Assembly: GCF_918797505.1 (NCBI RefSeq)
Contig: NC_092795.1
Span: 31,731,131-31,795,130, forward strand
From: Bemisia tabaci
Lineage: Eukaryota; Arthropoda; Insecta; Hemiptera; Aleyrodidae
DNA: 64,000 nt
Direction of reading: 5' to 3'
The notes beneath the pieces were generated by a model that was not told the origin of the DNA, made no database searches, and saw nothing but the letters and a program-made list of their open reading frames with translations. Numbering within the stretch: position 1 is the first letter of the stretch; each line of letters begins with the position of its first letter. Shown here one piece after another: positions 1 through 10,900 of this stretch. Position numbers and translations under genes: made by a program.

Positions 1-714
1 GTTGTGCAATCCGATTGACCTTTGCCCCTGTTTGAACGATTACTGGCCGGTAATAACCGGGAGGCTTTTGAAGACCTAGGGTTTACACTTGCATTTGCAG
101 CCTTTCATTGCCATTATGGGGAATGTCTAGCCTCCTCATCAATCCTCCATTCGTGTCATGGTAGATGTACATGTGGAACGCGGTTCATTTACGTTAGGCT
201 AGGCCCATGGCTAAATTTTCAGGTTTTTAATAGGTTTCTAAGATGTATGGTTTTAAAAACAATTTATCGATTATTAACCAAATTATCGATATTAATAAAG
301 ATATTGAATTTTGAACTTAATTGAATCTTCCTTAATCAGTAAACTAGGTCTAATGTCATGCTCTCACAAGTAGTAGCGTATAAAACCCAAGATTGCATGA
401 CTCTATACCTCTTCATGTGCGAGAAAAGAGAGAACCAGGTGAAGGGAGACAGCAAAGAGGAGGAGGAGGAGGAGGTGGAGGAGGAGGAGGAAGAGGAGGA
501 AAAGAAAAAATACAAGAAAAAAGAAAAAGGATTGGTAAAATGTTATTTCTAATGAATGAAATGAAAACAAGTGTTAATATTAAAGCAGAATCTTTGATAG
601 AATATCCACCAACAATTATTGATTTGGAAAACAAGGGCAAAATTCCCAAAACCATAAACGATGGTCATCTCTAGAGATTTTACCTGCTCGCATGTTCGTC
701 GAAGTCCTACAAAG
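1..714. other. Left-edge non-coding DNA with a GAG-rich tract
   Basis: No supported gene. An imperfect (GAG)n/(GGA)n tract at about 461-505 produces low-complexity open frames on both strands. Nothing else is recognised. Confidence 0.5.
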
Positions 715-1106
715 ACCCCCCTGGTAAAAATTGGCGATAGGAGCTGCGTTTCAAAATACCATAGGAGTTCTTATAGCCGACTAAAGAGGGCTATTGAAAA
801 TCATATAGCTGGCTGTAGAAAGCGGAGCAAATCATATAGCCGGGCTATACGAAGCTATAAACAAGTTTACAGTCGGGCTATAGTTCCTATCGCCGGGCTT
901 TCCACTTTATCGCCATTGGCTATAAAAGGCTGTAAGAAATTGTGTAGAAATCGTGTGCTTCGGAAATCATTCAGTTTGATACGGAACTACCTTGATATTT
1001 ACAAAACACACATTATATTTTCCTTTAAAACATATTTTTTTTTATCAATTAAAGACTCCGCAAAATTAAATATTAGAGCCTAACACAAAGCGGAGCGGCG
1101 ACGCAC

Positions 1107-1184
1107 TGGCGCCTACAAACCTAACAGGGATACTTCACGCATTGCGCAATGCGTGAAGTATCCCTGTTAGGTTTGTAGGCGCCA
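1107..1184. repeat. Perfect 78-bp palindrome
   Basis: Two 39-bp arms meet at ATTGC|GCAAT (1145/1146). Each arm is one copy of the GC-rich module with GCGTGAAGTAT and TTTGTAGGCGCC seen elsewhere in the window, here fused head to head without a spacer. Confidence 0.85.
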
Positions 1185-1235
1185 ATGCGCTTTTCGCGCT
1201 GGCTGCCCGCCCGCCGCGCCGCAGCGTGCCACGGC

Positions 1236-1300
1236 GTCTGAAGCAACTATTTCACACCAGAGATATTGCACAGTATGATAAGAAATTGAAGGCGCTCCAA
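1236..1300 (+). repeat. Short dispersed repeat, copy a (GAAGCAACTATT...GGCGCTC)
   Basis: It shares the words GCAACTATT and TTGAAGGCGCTC, at similar spacing, with 3283-3343 (plus) and 41418-41477 (minus). The family is unknown. Confidence 0.45.
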
Positions 1301-1593
1301 CATATTAAGAATGGCAGGCATCCTTCAAAAGTAAGGAACATTCCTCGCAAAATAAATCAAGATACTACCGCACAAAAAGAGAGCGGTGGTCCAAAAACTA
1401 ACTAAGTCCTAGTATCCGTATTTCGTAACGTTTAGCATAAACTTTATCGTCTGGCTGTTGCTTAATCGCCATCGGCTATAAAAGGCTATAAGAAATTGTA
1501 TAGCCGGCTACAGAAGCTATTGGAAATCTTACAGCCGGCTTTAGGTCTATGGTATTTTGGAACACAGATTCTACTGCCAATTTTCACCAGGGC

Positions 1594-2513
1594 CTAAATC
1601 CTTGAGGAGTCAACTGTTGCTGCACTAAGGATGTTTTCTGGCCTACCTCAAAAATTGAAGGCGAAATAAAAATGAGCGAATAGCAGTGTCAATCTATCAG
1701 TACTTATTTCTTTTCTTGTCGATTCTGCTTTCTCTAATTAGTCAGTGAAAAAGCGCCGCACTAATCATCCCTCTACGCCAGGGATAAGTAATATTAAAAT
1801 ACATACGCATGAAATAAATTAAAGCATAAGATATAAAGTAACTTGTCCTGGATTCTGACATTGTTGAACTGGCGTGCGAATTATCACACCAGCTAAGTAA
1901 AAAATCTCGGTAGTTCTTGAATTTTTAGATAACAAGGACGATCTGCGCACGAGCGTGAAGACATTTTTAACCCCCCCCCCCCCCCCCCCAATGTAAAATT
2001 TAGAAAAATGAGGGCAGTTTTTTCCCCCCAAGAAAATCCTGCTTTCATACTCCTGAATTTTGCAAATTTTTTTGTTGAAATTGATTCTTTGTAGGTTCAG
2101 AAGCGGGGGCTAGTAACCTCTATTTTCGCTAAAAAGTAAAAATCTCCAAGATTTTTTACTTAGTGGATGCGATATATCGCACGCCAGTTGGACCACGCCG
2201 GAATCTGGGACGAATCATCTTAAATTTAAGAAACTAAAGCTAAAATTAAAACAACTAGATTACAATAATTGTAGAATCCTCGTGCGTTGTCCGTAATCTG
2301 GGTCAGACTTAGGACTTCGTTACAGTAAATCCACGCAGATCCTCTATTTGAGCAATACCGGGCACTGCGGTTCGAAGCGTGTTACATGAGCTCGTTAACT
2401 CACCGGAAATGTCAGCGCTCTGATATTAAACAAAGGAATCACTAGTCACTAGTCATGAGATCCTGGGTGTCTTCCAATAAAATCAAAGGGATATATATGC
2501 CGCTACTCTGCTG
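1594..2513. other. Non-coding, with a poly-C run
   Basis: An uninterrupted run of about 19 C lies near 1971-1989. A short palindrome TGCGATATATCGCA occurs near 2167, and the same word is in the arms of the foldback at 60204-60647. No gene is seen. Confidence 0.5.
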
Positions 2514-2763
2514 TGCTAAGGAACAACGTCGCAGGAACATTTGAATGTTGCCGAATTGCCTCTTAGAAAATATTTATTTTTGAAGAACGTCATGAATTCT
2601 TTTCCTTGAAATTTTCGGATACTTTACATCAAATTACAAACAAAATCCTCTGAAAAATCTGAAGAAAAATATCAGCAAATTCTACCCGATAATCGTGATT
2701 TTTCTGTGGAGATTTGGCAACGCCTGAAGGCTCATACGGCGTTCTCCCTTAGCACGGCAGTAC
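2514..2763. mobile_element. hAT-like MITE, copy 1
   Basis: Left TIR TACTCTGCTGTGCTAAGG and right TIR CCCTTAGCACGGCAGTA. Inside them, GTTGCCGAATTGCC and GATTTGGCAACGCC mirror each other. About 250 bp, no coding capacity. Confidence 0.8.
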
Positions 2764-4204
2764 TGACGCTACGTAGGAAGTGCCGAACACCCGCACCGCA
2801 TCCTCGATCGACAATCACTCATTCTACCGTTCTAGATTCGATTATGTCTATCGCCGTACAACCATGTTATTAGTTTGGTCCTTCTGCAGCATGACATGAA
2901 GAAATTTTTCACAGTGTAAATCAAGGGTTTATTCTTTTATAAGACTGTGGTCGGACATATCAGGAATTGCAAGAAGATTACGAAAAACAACGTATCTACT
3001 CAGTCGTGTCTCTTTAAAAGAACGTACTGAGCGTGGAAATTACTGCTCGGCGTATGGATCGTGTTTACGCACTTTTTGACGAATCTCATTATTTTGATAT
3101 TCGTGAACTTCATCAGAGTTCAATGTTATGAGAACACATCAGACTAATCCGGTGAGACCATCGTAGTTTCTAAGCCATTCTTCATCAGAAACAACCCTTT
3201 TTTTGCTGTGGTGAACATTTGCACCAGATTCATAACGACCAAAAACGGGTCTCGCTGTAGCGCAGCGTAGTGGTACCTTAGATGCAACTATTCGAACATG
3301 AAGGATGTCCGCGTTGCATATTCAACTAAGTTAAGGCGCTCTAGCTTCCCTGCCCCGGAACTCTGCGGCAGCGCCGCGCCGTTGCAAGTATCACTGGTGC
3401 AATTGCTCTCCGATTGGATGTGCACATATCGAATCCGATCAATATACCAATGGAAAAAGGTGAACATCCATTCCAGTGTTTCCAAATTTTGGATCGTACT
3501 TTGTTTTTTCATATGAAAACCAACCTATAATTATCAAGTCAAATTATTAAGCGAAACATAAGCCGAAATTTGCGATGCATTAATATTAATGATGAGCATT
3601 TTCCACCTTTATCATCGGTATGGCACGAAGGAGGTAAAATTAAGGACGATGAGAAATTGCACTCTGCGCCTTGTTGTAGTAATGTGCAAATTTTAATATT
3701 ATACTGCTTAACGCTTGTCTCTTATCATGAAACATCCCATTCAAACGTAAGAGAGAATAGTTATTTCAGTGCATTTTTTAAATGAGCAATTGTATCATCT
3801 AGAGGAACTAGAATTGGACCACTAATCACAATGAAACTCCATGTAGAATTGACAAGTTACATTAAAATATGAGAACGTAGAAAGTTGTAAACGTACAATA
3901 TTTCTGAAACGATAAGTTATCGATTGATCAAATAGGCAGGTAGATGTCTTATTAATGATTCCTTGAAATTATTCCCAAGAGAGAGAGAGAGACATTTTTT
4001 TAGTGAGTCCGGCAACCTGTTGGTCCATGAGAAAGCGCTAAAGTACAAATCATGTAAAGTTTAGAACATCTTGGAGAGCTGCCATCATGTAATGCTTGTT
4101 GGAAACTTCGGACAACGATGTTAAGCTGAGGTTTTTGCCGAATTTGCGATTGTAATCGGAAGACAATAAAGTTTCATCATTGTTTTGACCAGTATAACAA
4201 ATTT
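2764..4204. other. Non-coding stretch
   Basis: No gene is supported. The dispersed GCAACTATT/GGCGCTC repeat is at 3283-3343. A tRNA-like word near 3250 does not fold into a full tRNA. Confidence 0.5.
3283..3343 (+). repeat. Short dispersed repeat, copy b
   Basis: GATGCAACTATTCG to AAGGCGCTC matches copies at 1236-1300 and, inverted, 41418-41477. Upstream similarity (GCGCAGCGT) is shared with copy a. Confidence 0.45.
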
Positions 4205-4518
4205 ATATTATTCCATGGAGAAAAAAAAGGAGGTGTTTGCATTTCAGGCATCTTGGATTTTTTTGATGACGTAGGTCGGTGCAGCGACTTTTATCATCGA
4301 TTTTCTTGGAAATGGTGTAATTTATGGAAAAAAGTCATTCTATAAAAAGTGCTTGAAATTATATCATAAGTTGATTTAAGCAAAAAAATGGGACATTATG
4401 GTCCGTTTTTCATACTTCGAATTCCGGATTTCGCTGGTCAGGTTGTGACGACCTACGTCACAGGGTAAACAAACCTCAAGATGCAAACACCTCCTTTTTT
4501 TTCTCTATGATATTATTC
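4205..4518. mobile_element. Mutator-like MITE with 9-bp target duplication, copy A
   Basis: The element spans 4214-4509. It starts CATGGAGAAAAAAAAGGAGG and ends in the inverted CCTCC-T9-CTCTATG. TIRs of about 70 bp include GTGTTTGCAT and GACGTAGGTCG. It is flanked by ATATTATTC on both sides (4205-4213 and 4510-4518). Confidence 0.85.
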
Positions 4519-4868
4519 TGAGGTGAACATGATTCATATATCCATAATAATTAGCCATGTCAATGAAGGAGAAGACTAAAGCTGTCTCTCTTAACTGAAC
4601 GCTATGAAATGACGATGTGAATATGACACCAAGAATTTTTCAGCTCAAAAAAGGAGAAAAAAAGCCGGTCGTCTTTTTGATGATCAACATTTTTTCAGTG
4701 CTATTATTTAAAAATTTTCATTCAGATTAGTAAAATACTGATGTAGAATAATATTTTTTATGAGAAAAAAAATACATACCTCTCCTCCGCTATATGGTTT
4801 GTATTAATTGTATTAATTTACGACTGAAGTTATGAGAAATTTTAAAAACGCTTCATCATTTTTTTCAG

Positions 4869-4916
4869 GGTATCGACATGTGGGTGCCGACACTGGTCTT
4901 CCTTGCCATAATCGAA
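4869..4916 (+). CDS. ZP-repeat gene exon 1: signal peptide
   Basis: A polypyrimidine tract ending in TTTTTTCAG precedes the exon, and GTAAGT follows it. Nine untranslated bases lead to ATG at 4878, then MWVPTLVFLAIIE. The exon ends in phase 0 and joins phase-0 exon 2, which begins VARGQKR. Together they form a typical signal peptide with a plausible cleavage after VARG. The acceptor implies an untranslated exon further upstream, which I could not locate. Confidence 0.72.
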
Positions 4917-7900
4917 GTAAGTTAACTTATTTTTTTCCTTTGTAGTTTCGTTGATAATTCGGTACCTGATACGTAATAAACCGTGAGTTGGACTGCATGC
5001 ACCGGTAAAAGGAACTTACTTTTGAGCGGGAAATAAAGGGATCTTCATAAAATGGCATGCGAGATTTTTCTGGAAATCATTATAAATATTTTATACCAAT
5101 GCTTCATTCTTCTTTGAAAATTAAATCTGCTTTTTTAGAGATTTGAATAGAGCAAAAACGTTCTCCTAAACTCTATTCATAATTTAATTCATTACTTATT
5201 TAAGACGGAAGGAATTCAAACAAACTCACATCGGAAAGAAAACTGCGATTCTCTCAAAGTATACTAATTTTCAAAGATATCGCATAACCCTCATATTTAA
5301 ATTCCAAGTGTTTCGGCGAGAAAACGCACACAGCTCAAAATTTGTCTCAACTTATTTATTTGTAAAATGTGGCTTGGCTTCTCGCTGAGTATGAAAACGA
5401 TTTCTTTTTGACACCGTACGTCTCGTGTTAACTTTAACCAACTTCACCAATTCAGTCGTAACATGGCTCCATTCAATCCCCTCACCCCTTCCCCCTTCAT
5501 ACAGTTTGAGCTAATTTTTTTAAGATTTCGTGCGGGAATGTAAAATAGCGTATGACCCGACCCCTCGCTAATGTAGAACGCAGTAGGTTAGATTTGGTAT
5601 GATAATTTTCAAAAAGAACCGCCATGACGACTGCACGACAATACGGACCCCACACTGTCGCGCTATACTCAAGGAAGTTGGGCACTACACTGATTCACGA
5701 CAGCCATTTGGACGTATTTCTGCCGAACAGACCTATGTGCAATATGACATGAGCCCTGTTATGCATATATTCTTATGGGTCTCAGGGCTCATATCTCAAT
5801 GCACATAGTTCCGTTTGGCAGAAACACGTCTATTTATGACACTCGAGTGCCCTATGTACGTATTAAAATCCAGATGAGCTGTCTCCATTGTAACATGGAC
5901 CCTGTCACGCATGTATTCTTACGAGTGCCGGGGCCCACGCTATAAATGGAGATAATTTCTTTTGATTTAAATAGTCCGTATAATGCTCCTCGTTGAGTGG
6001 TTGCATGAGTTGTAAACCGTGGTCGTGGGTCCCCAGACAGCGTAGCACCCCGTCGCCCGCCACTCCCAATCGTTACGTCGTCAAGTCTATCTAGTCAAGA
6101 GAGGCGTATAATCGGCGCGTGGGAGGATGTATGGGGCTCAAAGGGGATGTGCGTCTCGTTTTTTTTCGGCGTTGAACGATATTCATGGCAATCCCCTTAT
6201 AATGCTGTGCATATTAATTCCTGATTTTAAGTGCCATAAAATATTGATCAACTGAAAACTTGCTTCTGGATTGCTCTCGCCTTAGCTTGCTAAACGACTT
6301 TTCTGCCGTGCTATGGAGGAACGCCGTATGAACATTCGAGCGTTGCCAAATTTCCCTTGGTCAAACATGTATTTTTGACAAAATTCATGCATATTTTCCC
6401 TTGGAATTTTCAGATATTTTAGATTTAATTGCTTACAAAATTGTATGAAAATTTTGGAAACTACTATTCCCAATTTTCCTAGTAGATTCTGTTTTTATCG
6501 GAGGAAAGTTGGCAACGATTGAAGGCTCATACGGCGTTTTTCCTTAGCGCAGCAGTATTCCCTAACTTCTTTCGAAAACTAAAGATGGAAATGAGTGCAC
6601 CGCATGGATCGTATTCAGCAAAGAGGATCCAGCGCGATTACCTACAGCGTTGTAAAAATGTTGCTCCTTCATGATTATCTAGAGACTCTCTCGGAATAGC
6701 AAGTAGTTTACGCTTCCCACCAAAAAATTGGTAATTTTAAAGGAAGGCAATTGTGTAATTTCACCCGAAGACAGGCCACCCCAAGGCAATTCCGGGACAA
6801 ACAAAAACAACTAAAGCGAAAAGAAGACAGAGGATCTTCGAGAAACCAATTAGAACTTAAGTAACTAGACAATAAGCTTCCGTGGGACAGGGGGGAATAA
6901 TCAAAACTTGTAAATAGGATCTTTAAAAACTAATAATATGTAAACTTAGGCCTTCAGGTGATACCCTGTCACGTATCATTCTACTCTGTCATTTAACAAA
7001 TAAAATAATTGTTTGAAAAAAAAAAAAAAAAAAATTGTGTAATTTGCAATACTGTACATGCACTGAAAAAAAAACTCCGGCCGTGGAAGCCATACTTACG
7101 GGCTATTTAGACATACCGTCCGCGCTCCGGGTTCAGAGGCCGAAAGTTCCGAACGTAGCACCCAGGGCAACCGCAGCCACGGCTCCAGCACCCGAAACTT
7201 TCGGCCTCTGAGCCCGGAACAGACGGTATGCCTATATAGCCCGTAACCTTGTTTTCAGTGTATATTGATTATTTTTAAAATGAAAGAAGAAGTTGCATGA
7301 TTTTGAAAAATCTGTAATCGCGCCGGTTCTTTTTTGCGATCCACGTGTGATTCTAGAACTTCGGGAAAATTCGTTTACGCGCGGATTTCCCAGAAGTTCG
7401 AATATGGAAGAGGTGCGGAAAAAGGCCGATCAGGAAGAGAAAGAGGAGAATAAGAAGGGTGCCTGATGAATAAAATTTGGCAACTACGTCCACAGTCGCA
7501 CGGCCGGGTCTTCCTCTGTTGACGGACACGGGACCCGCGTCTGTCCGTACTTCTAACACGCCCTCAACTTCAATAAATGCAACTCAAAGCTTTCGCTGCA
7601 TGTCTTAATCGATCCTCTCAGCTTGCGCAATTCAAGTCCTATCAAACGCTCAATAGTACCTTGTCATATTAAGTCACCTATAAGTCGTATTAGGGAATTG
7701 TAGTGATAGGTCCCGTGAGTGATACTCCTCGGATCCCGAAGAACATTTTGATGGGTTTCTACCTGGACGCGATATGTCTCCATGATATTTGATCATGACA
7801 AAGATAAAGATATTTATTCTCGCTTGAAACCTAAAATCGAGGAAGTATTAACTCCGAAGAATTATATACAATACATAAATGCAGGTGAAAGACCTCGAGT

Positions 7901-10900
7901 TAGGTTCTTCTAGGGTGGACTCTCATAATGCTTGTTAGCAGGGTTGAATTTACCATATAGGTGTACTCTGCCGTGCCACGGAAAAACGCCGTATGAACAT
8001 TCGAGAGTTGCCAAATTTCCTTCGATAGAATTTTTCTTTTTAAGGAAAGTTATGAATATTTTTCCTTTAAATTTTCGGATTCTTGGGGTCAAATTGCGAA
8101 CAAAATTATCTGAAAAATTGGGTGGAAAATATTCATAAGTGCACCCGGAAATTCGCGTTTTATCAAAAGAAATTTGGCAACGCCTGAAGGTTCATATGGC
8201 GTTTTTCCTTAGCACGGCAGTACTAGGCGCGTGACCAAGGCCTCGCACCGGGGGGAATTCAAAATCCTCGTAACCATGATGTAAACTAAAAACGTTAATA
8301 TCCTAGCTAGGAGTTTATTTCAGTAATTTTAGTCGCACGAATGAAATTTGTATTAAAGACAAATATCAGAATGCTAAAATTTGTACCTTGTCTACTGATT
8401 CATGGCGTGTAAGATAATTTAGGCACGATTTTTGGTGGCCCGGCCTGATGATAGCATAAGGTAGAGGGTTAAGGATGTTCCAGAATTCGGCGTCACGGCG
8501 GCCTCGGAAACAGTAGGAAGAGGAACGAATGCTCAATAAACAAAATTCGAAGGTTTTTATGAGTAGCTTCTACTGCTGGCCAGGCTGATTCACTTGTAAA
8601 ATCTTTTTAATCTACTTGTCATGTGCCGCGGTGATCGAATTTAATAGAGTTTTAAACCGTTCGTTGAAGCGAAAAGATCCCTGGCTAATGGCTGAATCAT
8701 GACTTCGATCCATGTTCAATACCGGGTAACGCTCAGGAGGCCCTGGACTTGCCGAATGTCTGTACAGCCACGCAAGAGAATAACGCCGTATGAACCTTCA
8801 GACGTTGCCAAATTGCATTTGATCAAATGCGAATTAATTGACAATGTTGTAAATATTTTTCTTCCAATTTTTTAAACGATTTTGTTCGTGATTTATCTAA
8901 AATATCTGAAAATGTTAAGGAAAAATCTGCATAACTTTCTTCCAAAATAATTTTTTATATCAGGGAAATCCGGCAGTAATCGAATGTTTTTACGGCGTTT
9001 TCCTTGGAGAGGAAGTTCAGAGGTAGCGGAGAGGCCACTGCTGGAGTTGCACCGATGACAAAGTTCAAACTCGTTTTAGACAGTTGATAACAATCCGATT
9101 TCAAAGAGTCTTTTGTTTTAGACAGTGTATACTATTTGTCCATCAAGAATTTTTATCAAAAAGTATGACGTGAGTTGATGAGGGAACATTTCAACGAGAA
9201 AAAAAAAAGAGAAAAAACTTTACTATCGGAGATCGGACATGGTTATACTAGGGTAAAGTTTACACTGAAAAAAAAAAAAGTGAAGTTGACTTGATGTAAA
9301 AGAAATGGATGTAAAAGAAAGTAAGCGAGAACTTACAAAATGCTGAATTAACTACTGCTATAGCAATTACTTTAGCCATGTCAAGATGTAAAACTAACTG
9401 CCGTAGCAGGTAATTTAGCATTCTGTGAGTTCTCGCACATTGTTTTACATCCAGAATGTTAAATCAACTTCACTTTTTTTTCGGTGTAACAAAAAAGGCA
9501 CCAAGTCACATCAAGATTGAACCAAGGGAATAATTTTTTTATTCTTTAAACTCAACTTTAAGCTTTGGTGCCTATATTTTTTATTCAAAATATTTTTTAT
9601 ACAATTCAAATTTTTGACAGAAGAAAATGAAATGAGCTCAACTCTATTCTAAACCAATTTTTCCCAAAACGTGACTTGGTTTTTTTCTTTCAAATCCAGT
9701 CCATCTCTGCTTGGAAATAAAGCAGCTCTTCTCACTCCCTAAATCGATGAAATGCGCGAGAGGACGATACACACCACTCGAAGATGAAATATTCAAAATG
9801 TATTCATCAGAGCATATATAGCTAGCCAAGGCTGGTTTACATAGGCGAGTATTGAACCGAAGATTACACCACCGATCACATGGCTCCAAATAGTGATATT
9901 AATCCTGCTAATTTTATTCGGATTAATTTCCCAGCAGCATGCAAAAATCCTCATACGATCTAGCAACCGCGATCGGTTTCCGATTTGTTATCCCATCTCG
10001 CATATTGGAGAATAGCTGAGGTAATCGAGTTTGAATTATAATTTTATTTGATCAGTCCTCTCGACAACACGATTTGAAGACCTCATATTGAGTGGTACTT
10101 ACGAAACTGAAAAGTTATGATTCAATGACTGTGGCGGACAATGAAATTTTTTTTCAAATTGTGGCCGTTCACAATTAAGGATACCCTAGTCCATAAAACC
10201 TCAAAATCGAGTTATTGATACCTGACTTTAAATGAACGTCTGGGAAACATTTTTGAACAAAAAATGCCCAAAAATTTCTAACTAAATCAAAGAATGGCGA
10301 TTTAAAGTTTGCAAATCTGTAATTCTTCTAAAACTGTAATCTGGCATATTAGGGGCCCGAAATCGCTGAATTTTTATGCAGTTTACTCTATCTCTCTATT
10401 AATTGACACAATAATGGACAAAACTGCCGCGCTTTGGAAAAACGATGTAAAAGTATTCGAGAGTTGTCAAATTTCCTCGAGTAAAATGTTCATTTTTAAG
10501 GAGAGTTATGAATTTTCCCTTTTGGAATTTCCAGATAATTTAAATCTGATTGCAAATTTTGTTCTCTAAAAAACTGGAGAAAAAAATATCCACAGATATT
10601 CCTGGAAAATTCATATTATACACCAAAATATATGAGTTCCTTTCCAAAAGTGTAAAATCAACCTGGAATTTGATCGCCAAGTGACTAGGAATACGAAATG
10701 ATAGGGTTGCTTACTTTTCTTGCGCTACGTTTAAGTCTCCAAAAAATTGAAAAAAAGAATTGCTGTTGCGGAAACAAGTTATAAGACAAGAAATGATGAA
10801 GTTGCCTACTTTTTTTGCACTGCATTTAGGTCAGTACAGAATTGACAAAAGAAAAAAAAAAGAATCGCTGTTGTGGAGAAATGTGAATGTTAAGTTTAAA

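Larger units (their letters stand above)
715..1593. mobile_element. Non-autonomous DNA element with TIRs starting CCCTGGT, carrying a nested insertion
   Basis: The left end (CCCTGGTAAAAATTGG, about 718) and right end (CCAATTTTCACCAGGG, to 1592) are inverted copies. The similarity continues inward through CCATAG and AATACC and through TATAGCCGGCTA-type words. A GC-rich block at 1085-1335 appears to be a later insertion. No transposase frame is seen. Confidence 0.6.

Noticed and set aside
661..1083. 140-codon open frame
   Set aside because: It lies across the left TIR and body of a repeat element, has no domain, and is composed of repeated TATAGCC words.
1971..1989. Poly-C run here and the poly-C/poly-G runs near 24568 and 28092 as regulatory G-quadruplexes
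   Set aside because: They are single homopolymer runs, better explained by slippage. No spaced G-tract pattern.
3240..3320. tRNA-like words (GTAGCGCAGCGTAGTGGTAC)
   Set aside because: No complete cloverleaf, anticodon arm or acceptor pairing could be built. The segment belongs to a dispersed repeat.
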